From NCBI RefSeq assembly GCF_003023845.1, contig NZ_PYFT01000001.1, positions 5,952,001 to 6,016,000 of the forward strand: a DNA stretch of 64,000 nucleotides, read 5' to 3'. The stretch is from Adhaeribacter arboris (GTDB taxonomy: Bacteria > Bacteroidota > Bacteroidia > Cytophagales > Hymenobacteraceae). Under the pieces are notes generated by a model. The model worked only from the letters and a program-made list of their open reading frames with translations, did not search any database and was not told the origin of the DNA. How positions within the stretch are numbered: position 1 is the stretch's first letter; every line of letters begins with the position of its first letter. The translations under genes and the position numbers were made by a program. Below, one piece after another: positions 9,664 through 18,101 of the stretch.

Positions 9664-11004
9664 TTAAATTTTAGAGATAGATTTATTTACCAGATTTCTG
9701 CCTTCTGTACTCAGGGCAGTATTTTGGTAAGGGTTAATGGCCAATGCTTTTTGAATAAGATTGGCTCCTTCGGCCTGATTACCTAAATGATATTTTACTA
9801 AGCCCTCCAGACATACCAAACCAGCATCCTGACTGTTCGTGCGGGTAGCTTTTTTCAGGTAGCTGGCTGCTGTAGCAAAATCTTGTTTTTGGTAGTAAAT
9901 CTGGGCTAAGGCTTTGCATACATCTATGTTATCCGGTCTTTTTTTGTATTCCTTTAAAGCGTAAGTAAGCGCTTTGTCCGGATTTTTGCCTAACTCCAGG
10001 TAAATATGAGCTAGTTCCAGGTCTACTACGTGTCCGGCTTCCTGGTCTTCTTCCAGGCCGGCCAACAGTTCTTTCATGGTAGCTTCTGCTTTACGCGTGT
10101 TTCCCTGGTGCTGGTACAACCGCACTAATTCTTCCTGAAATGAAAACTCAGGTAAAATGTTAGCTGCTTTCGTAAATAATTCAGCGGCTTTATCGTAATC
10201 TTTGTTTTTAACGGCCAAACGACCGAGCCCACTAATGGCAAAAGCGTAATTCGGTGATTGCCCTAAAGCTTTGTTATACTGCGCTTCGGCATTTTTGAGG
10301 TCGCCGGTTTTTTCGTATAAACTGCCCAAGGTTACCAAAACCCAGGAAGTTTGTTCCAAGCCCGGAAAGCCCGCCGATACGGCCAGGTTCATGGCTTCGA
10401 TGGCACCCGGCATATCGCCGTAAATTTCGCGCAGGTACGATACCCGCGAATACGACTTAAGATCCGGCCGTAGCGAAGTCATTTTATCGGCCATGGCAAT
10501 GGCTTCTTCGTAATGGCCCAGTTCTACGTTGGCATCACATAATACCCCGTAAACGGCAGCGCCGTGGTCATTAATTTTCAGGGCTTCTTTTCCGGTTTCC
10601 AGGGCTTTAGCAAACTGGTGCAATGAGAGTTGAATGGTGGCTTTGGCTACGGTAGCTTCGTACAACAATACCTGGTCTGATTTTTCATGATCCAGTACAT
10701 CCTGAATTAATTTAAGTGCCGCCGGATAATAATAGGGGTGTTCGCCGGTAATACGGGCTTCCTGCATATAAGCCAGACCGAGCAATAATTTACTTTTTAA
10801 ATCGCCGGGCTTTTCGCGTAACTTCCGTTGCAAACCCTGAATAGCGGCTTTCGTATTTAACCATTCGCTGGTAGTAGAAATAGGCCCTTGCCGTTCGTGG
10901 AGCGGCGGAACAGGATCGGCAACATTCTGGTATTTACGGTAGAAAACAACCGCGGCCACCAGCATAATGGCCATTCCGGCCAGGTAAAAGTAATTTTTTT
11001 TCAT
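9664..11004 (-). CDS. Membrane-anchored tetratricopeptide-repeat protein
   Basis: The 446-residue protein starts with a single membrane anchor (residues about 6-22, LAGMAIMLVAAVVFY) and is otherwise a run of TPR units from about residue 55 to the end, for example AFAISGLGRLAVKNKDYDKA. The TPR part should lie in the periplasm. TPR proteins act as protein-binding scaffolds; no catalytic motif is seen. It follows the DUF4331 gene by 79 bp, with a hairpin in between, and precedes the small exported protein and the TonB receptor. Confidence 0.85.
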   Translation of the reverse strand: MKKNYFYLAGMAIMLVAAVVFYRKYQNVADPVPPLHERQGPISTTSEWLNTKAAIQGLQRKLREKPGDLKSKLLLGLAYMQEARITGEHPYYYPAALKLIQDVLDHEKSDQVLLYEATVAKATIQLSLHQFAKALETGKEALKINDHGAAVYGVLCDANVELGHYEEAIAMADKMTSLRPDLKSYSRVSYLREIYGDMPGAIEAMNLAVSAGFPGLEQTSWVLVTLGSLYEKTGDLKNAEAQYNKALGQSPNYAFAISGLGRLAVKNKDYDKAAELFTKAANILPEFSFQEELVRLYQHQGNTRKAEATMKELLAGLEEDQEAGHVVDLELAHIYLELGKNPDKALTYALKEYKKRPDNIDVCKALAQIYYQKQDFATAASYLKKATRTNSQDAGLVCLEGLVKYHLGNQAEGANLIQKALAINPYQNTALSTEGRNLVNKSISKI

Positions 11005-11040
11005 TTTGTGAACGGTATAAGTAGGAAGGGATAGGTAAAT

Positions 11041-11068
11041 AAAGGCCAGGTAAAATGCCTGGCCTTTA
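11041..11068 (-). terminator. Hairpin between DUF4331 and TPR genes
   Basis: AAAGGCCAGG and CCTGGCCTTT form a perfect 10-bp stem around a 7-8 nt loop, 16 bp beyond the DUF4331 stop. The following T tract is short (TTTATTT on the minus strand), so it may be a leaky terminator that lowers expression of the downstream TPR and receptor genes. Confidence 0.55.
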
Positions 11069-11083
11069 TAGTAGATATTACAC

Positions 11084-13510
11084 TTACTTAGAAACTACAA
11101 ATTTTAATGTTTGATCGGATTTGCTGCCGTTTACAATGCGGGCGTAATAAATGCCGCCTTTGTATTTACTTACGTTTACCGACACCTCATACATACCTGC
11201 GGCCCGCTTTTCTTTATTAACCGGGCTGGCTACCAAGTTGCCGTTAGCATCGTAAATATGCAAGCTTACATCGGAGGGTTGCGCGACATGATAACGGAAG
11301 GTGGTTTTATCCCGGGATGGGTTCGGGAAACTTTCCATTTGCTTCAGCATCACATCCGGGGTAGACATGTTCAGGCCGCTTGGCGTTTCGAAGGGAGCCA
11401 TGCTGGCCGCCGGGCTGGCGTTATCCACGTTGCCGCTGCCATTGTCGTTCCCGTGGCCACCGTCTAAGAAACCATTCCAAGGTTTAGCTTCGAAGGGGAA
11501 TTGGGTTTGCAAGTCGGTGTCGTTTTTCTCTACCCCGGTGGTAAAGGTAAGTACTTTTACTAAATTCGGAGTAGCTAAGCTGGCGGTCATGCGGTAATCC
11601 AGCACTACGCGCAAACTCTTCTCTTTATCGGGGCACGGATCACCCAGCACTTTGTAATTAACCGGAATGGTAAAGTTAGGATCTGAGTTGGTTAACTGGA
11701 AATTGCCGTAGGTTTTCTGCACTTTGGCCGTAACATCCGCTTGGCAACTAGCATCAAACTTAAAGTTATCCCAGCTGCTACCTTTACCAGTACCGAAGGT
11801 AGCCGATTTTACATTGGTAAATATGGCACCAGAAGGCGGCATAATCATGATCGGATCGCTGTTATGCTGTTGTTCTACGTCGCCGATGGTTCCGGCTCCA
11901 GCTTTAGGATCGTAATCATCGTAACCTAAACCAACCGCCGCCAGCACAATTCCGCTTACGGCTTGCAGTTCAATCCGTACTACATCGTCTTCCAGGCGGC
12001 GTCCGTTCGGGAAGCCATCCATGTTGGGGATATATTGCATTGCCGGGGACATATTGAACCGGGGATCGGTAATACCCAATACGGCGGCTTGCACTAAACC
12101 TAAACTGCTGAAGTCTTTAGAATCGCGGTCGGTAGGCGGTACGGCCATATTTACGCGCAGCATATCGCCGAAAGTAGGCAGGAAGTTGTTAATGAACGGT
12201 TTACCCGCGGCTAATGGATTACCATCTTTTTTGCCGGTAACCAGTTGGTAAGGCGCTAAATTAGGAACGCCGGTCATGAAAATAGGTAGTAAATCCACGG
12301 AGCGGGGCTCGCCTTTCCGGAGTAAATAATTACCGAATAATGATTTATCGAAGGCAGTTCCTTTCGTGGCAGGATTTCCTAATAAAGAAGACAAACCATC
12401 GGCTCCGTTCCGGAAATCAAAAGCACCTAATGATTTAGTTTGAATACGCAGCGCCGATAAACCTGGTACGGCTTTCCCGAATTTGGAATCATCCATGTAC
12501 AAGGCTAACTCCGGATTGGTGAAGTATTTCTCGAATTCTTTTGGATCGTTATTAGAAGAATAAGAGTTCCATTCATCTTTTTTACCGATCGGAATTATAA
12601 CTTCGTTGGTTAAAGGCATGCCTAAACGCGAAACTTGTACGTAGTCGCCTTCGTGCTTAATTCTACCTTTGCTTTCGCGTACGGTAATTTGCCGGCGGCT
12701 GGCAGAGGCCCATACCCCAATAATAAAGTCCGGATCCAGAATGCTCCAGGCTTTGCTTATTTTCTGACCTTCTTTGTTCAGCATTTCGATGGGAATATCC
12801 AAGGCAATGGTATGAACATTTAGTTTTTTTAAGCCATCCACGGGTTTATTTGGGCGGACATTACCTAAATCTTCAATCCCTCCGATATCTACGAAGAAAG
12901 GATCATCTACCGGTCCGCAGAAAACTTTCTCACCGGTAGAAGCTGTTATAATTCCTTTTTTCATTTCATTTTCGTAGCTGCTGTTTAATCCTACCGCACT
13001 TTCTATGCTGCGCGGTCCTACATTGTAAGGGGGCACAATGCCATTGCTGATGATCGTTTTAAAAGATTTACCCCCATCCGTACTTTTTTTACAAGTGTAA
13101 GTAGCTTTCTGGTTCTGCTTGCCTAACCGGATGTAAAAGTGAGTAGTAGGATCTTCGTTCGTTAATTTAAACTCAAATCGGTACATAATGTCGTCCCCCT
13201 TAGTGGTGGCGTCATTTTTAATGTGGATGTCATAAGCAATATTTTCCCCGAAATTGTAAAAATTAGGTGCACCGTGTGGATGCTGGAAAGGAACATAATT
13301 AGCAATAATAACCATGTTGTTTTTGTTCTTCGGATTGCGGAAGGCGTACACATCGGTATTATCGGCCAGGGGGTCATTGGCAATTATCGGCGCTTCCCGG
13401 TGACTGGAAGATTCCAGATAATTGTATCGGGTACCAATTACGGATAGGGAAGCTACCGCCACCACTACCAGCCCAGATTTCAGCAGGCCAGACTTCGTAA
13501 ACATTTTCAT
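11084..13510 (-). CDS. DUF4331 protein with T9SS type A sorting domain
   Basis: The 808-residue secreted protein has an N-terminal signal segment (residues about 8-27). A long DUF4331 region follows, recognised by the opening SSHREAPIIANDPLADNTDV and by YVPFQHPHGAPNFYNFG. The last 85 residues are a type IX secretion sorting domain (MESFPNPSRDKTTFRYHV through GGIYYARIVNG to KFVVSK). It should therefore be exported across the outer membrane and attached or released. DUF4331 has no confirmed activity. It is the first gene of a same-strand group with the TPR protein, a small exported protein and a TonB receptor, which suggests surface capture followed by uptake. Confidence 0.93.
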   Translation of the reverse strand: MKMFTKSGLLKSGLVVVAVASLSVIGTRYNYLESSSHREAPIIANDPLADNTDVYAFRNPKNKNNMVIIANYVPFQHPHGAPNFYNFGENIAYDIHIKNDATTKGDDIMYRFEFKLTNEDPTTHFYIRLGKQNQKATYTCKKSTDGGKSFKTIISNGIVPPYNVGPRSIESAVGLNSSYENEMKKGIITASTGEKVFCGPVDDPFFVDIGGIEDLGNVRPNKPVDGLKKLNVHTIALDIPIEMLNKEGQKISKAWSILDPDFIIGVWASASRRQITVRESKGRIKHEGDYVQVSRLGMPLTNEVIIPIGKKDEWNSYSSNNDPKEFEKYFTNPELALYMDDSKFGKAVPGLSALRIQTKSLGAFDFRNGADGLSSLLGNPATKGTAFDKSLFGNYLLRKGEPRSVDLLPIFMTGVPNLAPYQLVTGKKDGNPLAAGKPFINNFLPTFGDMLRVNMAVPPTDRDSKDFSSLGLVQAAVLGITDPRFNMSPAMQYIPNMDGFPNGRRLEDDVVRIELQAVSGIVLAAVGLGYDDYDPKAGAGTIGDVEQQHNSDPIMIMPPSGAIFTNVKSATFGTGKGSSWDNFKFDASCQADVTAKVQKTYGNFQLTNSDPNFTIPVNYKVLGDPCPDKEKSLRVVLDYRMTASLATPNLVKVLTFTTGVEKNDTDLQTQFPFEAKPWNGFLDGGHGNDNGSGNVDNASPAASMAPFETPSGLNMSTPDVMLKQMESFPNPSRDKTTFRYHVAQPSDVSLHIYDANGNLVASPVNKEKRAAGMYEVSVNVSKYKGGIYYARIVNGSKSDQTLKFVVSK

Positions 13511-13894
13511 AGGCTTTTAAATTTTAAAAATGAACAATTGGGAAAAGGAAAAATAATCAAGCGATTATTAACGGGTTGCGAGAAAAACCTACGAAGTATA
13601 CGTTAAACCGGATTGCGGTGCCATAAAAATAATTTTATAAATATTAGCGGAATATTTAAATATTGAATAAAGGCGAATAAAGTGGGTAATGCTTGTTTTA
13701 ATACAATTTTAGGTCTTATAATGCCGCAAAATTGAGAAACAAAAAAAGCAGTACGGGCTCGTACTGCTTTATCTTAATACTATACATTTTTATAAACCTT
13801 AAAGAAGCTAACCTAATTTAAAGCAGTAAGGCTTCTCTTGGTAATAATCATGCGGAGGTAAAGAGATACTTTATCGGAGCTGACAAGTGAAAAA
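13511..13894. other. Intergenic region upstream of the DUF4331 gene
   Basis: These 384 bp contain no convincing gene. They hold the terminator of the preceding gene group and must hold the promoter of the DUF4331 operon, but I see no clear Bacteroidota -33/-7 pair. The part nearest the DUF4331 gene is AT-rich. Confidence 0.5.
13741..13770 (-). terminator. Intrinsic terminator after DUF4097 gene
   Basis: AAAGCAGTAC pairs with GTACTGCTTT around a 6-nt loop. Read on the minus strand the stem is followed by a run of seven T. It ends the gene group that closes with the DUF4097-like gene at 13895. Confidence 0.8.
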
Positions 13895-14599
13895 CTACTT
13901 GCCTTTCCGGAAGTAAACATTATTACTGATGGTTTCCAGCTTTACTCTATTACCTCCCCCATTTAAGTCGCCTTTTAATTGGTAGCCCACTATAGGTATT
14001 TCTTTTTGTTTGTTCGTAAAAGCAATATTCAGGTCAGAAAAAACCTCGCCGGTAATTGTTTTCAGAGAAACGGTGGCGCCTTTTTTATCCGGCCAATTCA
14101 TGTCTACAAAACCACTGATAGATTTGGCATTTACCGGACCGGTGAGGTCGCGTAATTCAATATCGCCGTTAATGGTATTTACCACTATGCTATTGGTGCG
14201 GGGTACCCTGATTTCGTAATCAATCTGGCTGCAAGAGTAATAATCCTGCCCGTTATAAGAAGAATGATTGCGGCCATATTGGGTATCCGGGCAATCTTCG
14301 GCTCGGCCGGTTTTTAATAAATCATGATCTAAATCCACGCTTACTCGGGGGCCATCCGGACCGGAATGAAAGTCGAGCAGCAAGGCATCATTTAACCGGC
14401 CGGAATTAATGCTGTAAGTAACTTTAACGTAGACTTCATTCTTATCCCAGGCGGTAATTTTAATGCTATTCCCAAACTTTAATTGTAAGTCTATTTCTTG
14501 ATTAGCGGCCACCGGTAAGGTTTTTTCGACTACTTTCTGCGCGACAGCAGTTGCTACAGATAAGGTGCCGAATAGCATAAGAAAAAATATCTTTTTCAT
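13895..14599 (-). CDS. Exported DUF4097-like adhesin-fold protein
   Basis: The 234-residue protein has a signal peptide (residues 1-20, ending VAQ) and a repetitive beta-strand pattern typical of DUF4097: short strands with alternating NTINGDIELRDLTGPVNAKS-type phrases (about residues 135-165), which in this family form a beta-helix. A central insert has two or three cysteines near DCPDTQYGRNHSS. It is the last gene of the ECF sigma group and is paralogous to the gene at 15562. DUF4097 proteins are often encoded next to ECF sigma or anti-sigma genes and are thought to act at the envelope; no activity is proven. Confidence 0.82.
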   Translation of the reverse strand: MKKIFFLMLFGTLSVATAVAQKVVEKTLPVAANQEIDLQLKFGNSIKITAWDKNEVYVKVTYSINSGRLNDALLLDFHSGPDGPRVSVDLDHDLLKTGRAEDCPDTQYGRNHSSYNGQDYYSCSQIDYEIRVPRTNSIVVNTINGDIELRDLTGPVNAKSISGFVDMNWPDKKGATVSLKTITGEVFSDLNIAFTNKQKEIPIVGYQLKGDLNGGGNRVKLETISNNVYFRKGK

Positions 14600-14737
14600 A
14601 ATAATAGAAAATTCGATTGTAAGTTTAGTGTGAAGGGTATGTTGTAAGTACTAGTGCTTTAATTACCGAAGTAATAAATTACGGGTATTCAGAATAAATA
14701 AGCGGCGCTAAAACCAGGAAACTAACTAGCGGCGCTT

Positions 14738-15511
14738 TTATTTAATTAACTCGGTAACTAACTTCTGCTCGTCAATTTTCCCGTCTTTTTCCGAAATAAA
14801 GTAAACATTATTGGTTTTATCCAAGGTCACAGCTTTTACCAGCTTTCCGTTCTGAAACAACATGCCGGCTAAATCGTCGCAGGCGTAGCCGGCCGGAATT
14901 TCTTTTTTTCGAATACTTTCCAGGTAAAGCGGTTTCCGGCTTTTTTCACTTGAAAAATGCGGGCAATGGCTGGCTTTGATAAACCCTAAACATTCTACTA
15001 TGCTCAACTTTTCTGGCCGCGAATCCGATAAGCCGCTCGTGAACCAGCAAAGTGAGCCCGCACTGCCACCCGCCAGCACTATTCCTTTTTCGTAAGCTTT
15101 TTGCAGAACGGTATCTATTCCTTGCGCGCGCCAAATGCCCATCATGTTTAAAGTGTTGCCACCTCCCACCACAATAGCATCCATATCCAGTAAATGTTCC
15201 GCGAAGCTTTTTTGCCCCGGCGAAGAATTAACAAACATTTTTTGGACACTGGGTTTTACCGGGAAGTTCAGGCATAGCTCGTACCAATAGTTGATCACAT
15301 AAGGGTTATCGGCACCGGCCGTCGGCAAAAAACATATTTTAGGATTTGATTTTTGCGTAAGGCCGATAACGTACTTCAGAAAATCTTTATTCAAGTCTCC
15401 CCCGTAAGCAAAAACGGTTTTGGTTGGGGACGTGGTAACAACTTTCGTTTGGCCGTAACTATACTTAATTACAGCTAACAGAAACAGTAAGGAGAGGAGG
15501 AGTGTGCGCAT
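14738..15511 (-). CDS. Exported S51-family peptidase (peptidase E / cyanophycinase-like)
   Basis: The 257-residue protein has a signal peptide (residues 1-20, ending SYG). The S51 fold is shown by the nucleophile elbow LAGGSAGSLCW (Ser150), the preceding VVGGGNTLNMM loop, and a downstream SHCPHF with a candidate catalytic histidine. Peptidase E cleaves dipeptides with N-terminal Asp; cyanophycinases cleave beta-Asp-Arg chains. The export signal is unusual for the E. coli enzyme, which is cytoplasmic, and implies periplasmic peptide turnover. It lies between two DUF4097 genes in the sigma-factor group. Confidence 0.85.
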   Translation of the reverse strand: MRTLLLSLLFLLAVIKYSYGQTKVVTTSPTKTVFAYGGDLNKDFLKYVIGLTQKSNPKICFLPTAGADNPYVINYWYELCLNFPVKPSVQKMFVNSSPGQKSFAEHLLDMDAIVVGGGNTLNMMGIWRAQGIDTVLQKAYEKGIVLAGGSAGSLCWFTSGLSDSRPEKLSIVECLGFIKASHCPHFSSEKSRKPLYLESIRKKEIPAGYACDDLAGMLFQNGKLVKAVTLDKTNNVYFISEKDGKIDEQKLVTELIK

Positions 15512-15561
15512 AGTAGTTAGAGCGGATGAGTGCCGGAAAATGGAAGGAAATAGCGGATTGT

Positions 15562-16443
15562 TTATTTGCTTTTGCGAATAAAAATATCGCTGTTGATGGT
15601 GTAAACATTCATTTCTACCCCGCCGCCGTTGGTTTTGCCTTCTACGGTATTGCTACCGGCAATTTTTTGTAAATCGGTTTTGTCTTTTGGCAAGGCCATG
15701 TCAAAATCGGTGTACACCTCCCCGTTAATAGAGCGTAATTTCCAGTTGGCTTTGGTTGCCGCCGGTAGGGTTATATCAATTTCGCCGTTTACAACCGATA
15801 TAGACGAAGGCTTTTGCTGATTCAAATTTTTAAATTTTACCTGGATACCGCCGTTGGTGCTGTTGGCAATTACCGGTCCGGCTACGTTGGTAAGCTCGGC
15901 CCGCGAGTTATTTAGCTTGAGCTCAATTTCGCCATCTACATCGGCCAGTTCAAAATCACCGCCTTGCCAGTTGGCTTCGGTGTAAGATATAGCGGTTTTA
16001 TTAGGTATCCGGATGGTGTATTTACCACCGCCTTTCTGAGCTTTTACCACCGTAAGTACATTGCCGTCGCGGTTAATGGATAAACCAATGCCGGTGTTGT
16101 CTTCGGCGGCATTATAGAGCGGTTTTAAGCCTTGCGCGCGGGCGGGCGGAGCATGGTAATTATTGGCTTCTACTACTAGTTCGTCGGAGTTGTGGCCCAC
16201 AATTTTTACTTCGCTGCTGCCCATTATAAAGCGTACCTGGTTACCGGCGCTGTTGCCCAGTTTGGTTTTGTATTCGCGGCGTTCGCCACTCCGGTTAGTA
16301 TCGTCGTCATCGTTGTTGTGGCGGCTATTTACTACCACAGTAGATTTATTTTTTACTTTATCTTTTCCGCCGGCATTTGTTTGCGCCCAACTAGCATTAG
16401 TTAATAAGGCACAAAACGTGGCGGCGAGTACTATCTTTTTCAT
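15562..16443 (-). CDS. Exported DUF4097-like protein
   Basis: The 293-residue protein has a signal peptide (about residues 1-20, ending SWAQ), a polar low-complexity stretch with a run of Asp (near 45-50), and then DUF4097-type short beta strands, for example EIELKLNNSRAELTNVAGPV and VVNGEIDITLPAATKANWKL. The last strand, INSDIFIRKSK, closely matches the end of the paralogue at 13895 (ISNNVYFRKGK). It is the first envelope gene after the sigma/anti-sigma pair, so it is a likely target of that sigma factor. Confidence 0.85.
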   Translation of the reverse strand: MKKIVLAATFCALLTNASWAQTNAGGKDKVKNKSTVVVNSRHNNDDDDTNRSGERREYKTKLGNSAGNQVRFIMGSSEVKIVGHNSDELVVEANNYHAPPARAQGLKPLYNAAEDNTGIGLSINRDGNVLTVVKAQKGGGKYTIRIPNKTAISYTEANWQGGDFELADVDGEIELKLNNSRAELTNVAGPVIANSTNGGIQVKFKNLNQQKPSSISVVNGEIDITLPAATKANWKLRSINGEVYTDFDMALPKDKTDLQKIAGSNTVEGKTNGGGVEMNVYTINSDIFIRKSK

Positions 16444-16535
16444 GATGGATGTGTAGAATAAATAATGGAAAATAAATAGGGGATATACTATATTTTAATT
16501 GTTTTATTATATTAAGAACTAGTTTAAATAGTTTC

Positions 16536-17306
16536 TTAGATCAGAATCCCGATGGCTTGCTGCGCTTTTAATTTAATGGTCGGCTGTAAATTCTGTTTCT
16601 GCGATAATTTTTTCACCTGGTCTACGGCCTGTTTTTCTTTTAAAGCCACCAAAATATCAATGAGCATGGCCTGTACGTTAGGATCCGTCTGGATTTGCAA
16701 AGATTGAATGTACGCTTCGCGGACCATAGGTAAGTGCCGGTACTGGAATAAAGACTCGCAGGCCGCTAAGCGCACATTTACGTTCGGGTCGAAGTTCATG
16801 GCATTAATTAAAACCTGCACGACTTCTTTATCGGCGGAAGTTTTTCTAACGCCTTCTTTTACCACTTGAATCCGGGCAGCGGCCGTAGATGATTCCGATG
16901 CCTGTGGCGATAATACTTTTTTAAATTCCTGCAAATCTTGGCGTAAGGCCGCTACTTCGTGGTTGGTAGAGCTGGCAAAAGGATTGCGGGTACCTAACCA
17001 AAAGCCCCCGGTTACTAAAATCACACTGGCCGCTAGCTGCATCAATAGTTTAATCGAATCCCGGCCCAAGAAAAACTGGCGGCCTTTCGGTTCCTCAATT
17101 TTGGCAAATAGCCACTCGTCGTGCTTGTAGCCGGTAAGTTTTACATTGCGTTGCGTTTCCATATACTTAAACAGTTCCTGAGCGGCTTTTAGAGTAGCCG
17201 GTACCTCGGTTTGGTTAAAATAAGCCCGTAAATAATCTTCTTCTTCCAGGGTGGTTTCCGCGTCGTAGTAGCGTTCCAGTAATTCCTCTATGTTATCCCA
17301 TTTCAT
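16536..17306 (-). CDS. Membrane HEAT-repeat protein, probable anti-sigma factor
   Basis: From the ATG at 17306 the protein has 256 residues. It has an acidic cytoplasmic N-terminus (MKWDNIEELLERYYDAETTL), a membrane segment at about 84-103 (LLMQLAASVILVTGGFWLG), and a C-terminal part with HEAT-type helical pairs such as DPNVNVRLAACESLF and DPNVQAMLIDILVAL. This is the layout of a transmembrane anti-sigma factor: an N-terminal domain that would hold the sigma factor and an outside sensor. The gene overlaps the sigma gene by 14 bp, implying translational coupling. The anti-sigma role is inferred from position and topology. An upstream ATG at 17315 is also possible. Confidence 0.8.
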   Translation of the reverse strand: MKWDNIEELLERYYDAETTLEEEDYLRAYFNQTEVPATLKAAQELFKYMETQRNVKLTGYKHDEWLFAKIEEPKGRQFFLGRDSIKLLMQLAASVILVTGGFWLGTRNPFASSTNHEVAALRQDLQEFKKVLSPQASESSTAAARIQVVKEGVRKTSADKEVVQVLINAMNFDPNVNVRLAACESLFQYRHLPMVREAYIQSLQIQTDPNVQAMLIDILVALKEKQAVDQVKKLSQKQNLQPTIKLKAQQAIGILI

Positions 17307-17805
17307 ACTTCTCAATTTTTAAAAAACGTTCGCGTACCAGTTTGCGGGCTCTGGATAAGGTAACCCGAATGGTGTTCAGCGGCAGTTGGGTAATCTGCTC
17401 TATTTCTTCGAAGGAATAACCTTCTACATCCCGTAAATGAAGAATCAGTTTTTGTTGTTCCGGTAATTGATCCACTAACCGGCGCATTACCTCGGCGCTG
17501 TTGCTCAGTTCGTAACTTTGCTGAGGAGTTGTATAACTCGATTCCAGTTCCATTGCCGTTACATCTGCCAGGTGCTTAGGAGTTTTTACTTTTAATTTAT
17601 CCAGGCACAAATTTTTAGTTACCGTCATGGCAAACGCTTCTACACTGTTGCAGGCATCCAGCTTGTGCTGGTTGGTCCAGAGTTTCAGAAAAACTTCCTG
17701 TAAAGCATCTTCGGCTTCTTCGTGGTGGCGCAGCATGGTTTTAGCCAACCGGAACAGCTTGTCCTTTACGGGTAAAACTTTCTGCTTAAACGTTTGTAAG
17801 TCCAT
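17293..17805 (-). CDS. ECF RNA polymerase sigma factor
   Basis: The 170-residue protein has sigma-70 region 2 (residues about 10-75, with HHEEAEDALQEVFLKLW) and region 4 (about 110-160, with VEGYSFEEIEQITQLPLNTI and SRARKLVRERF), without regions 1 and 3, as in extracytoplasmic-function sigma factors. It overlaps the probable anti-sigma gene. An ECF-like promoter motif lies just upstream of its start, so autoregulation is likely. The downstream DUF4097 and peptidase genes are its probable regulon core. Confidence 0.93.
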   Translation of the reverse strand: MDLQTFKQKVLPVKDKLFRLAKTMLRHHEEAEDALQEVFLKLWTNQHKLDACNSVEAFAMTVTKNLCLDKLKVKTPKHLADVTAMELESSYTTPQQSYELSNSAEVMRRLVDQLPEQQKLILHLRDVEGYSFEEIEQITQLPLNTIRVTLSRARKLVRERFLKIEKYEMG

Positions 17806-17816
17806 TCAAAAACAAA

Positions 17817-17841
17817 GACGACGAGAGTTGGAAAACATTAC
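17817..17841 (-). promoter_or_regulatory. Candidate ECF-type promoter of the sigma operon
   Basis: On the minus strand GTAATG (17841-17836) and CGTC (17820-17817) are spaced so that the AAT core is 16 nt from CGTC. This fits the general ECF pattern of an AAC-like -35 and a CGTC-like -10. The -10 motif is only 11 nt from the ATG at 17805, so the transcript would be nearly leaderless. This is pattern matching by eye. Confidence 0.45.
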
Positions 17842-17856
17842 AAGAGATTTTAAAAA

Positions 17857-18082
17857 TTTTGAATGAGTGGATGAGTGATTGGGTGAATGAGTAAATGAAT
17901 TTTGACTAATTGAATTTTGAAGGAGGAAATAAGTAAATTTTGAATGAGTGAATGGATGAGTAATGAATAAAGGTTCGAATAACTATGGATAAACAAAGAA
18001 TTTAGAATATAAATATTCACTCATTCAAAATCCACCTGATTTATTTATTCTATTCAAAATTCACTCATCCACTCATTCAAAA
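17857..18082. repeat. Nested inverted repeats of low-complexity GAATGAGT sequence
   Basis: A 22-bp arm at 17857-17878 is exactly complementary to 18061-18082, and inside it a 17-bp arm at 17937-17953 is complementary to 18015-18031. The DNA is a run of GAATGAGTGGATGAGT-like words on one side and their complements on the other. It fills the space between the sigma gene and the end of the outer-membrane protein gene. It could fold into a long hairpin in either transcript. Confidence 0.85.
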
Positions 18083-18101
18083 TTCACTCATTAAATTAAA
18101 G

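Noticed and set aside
17965-17990. GGTTCGAAT resembling a tRNA T-arm
   Set aside because: No acceptor stem, anticodon arm or CCA context around it; no tRNA found anywhere in the window.
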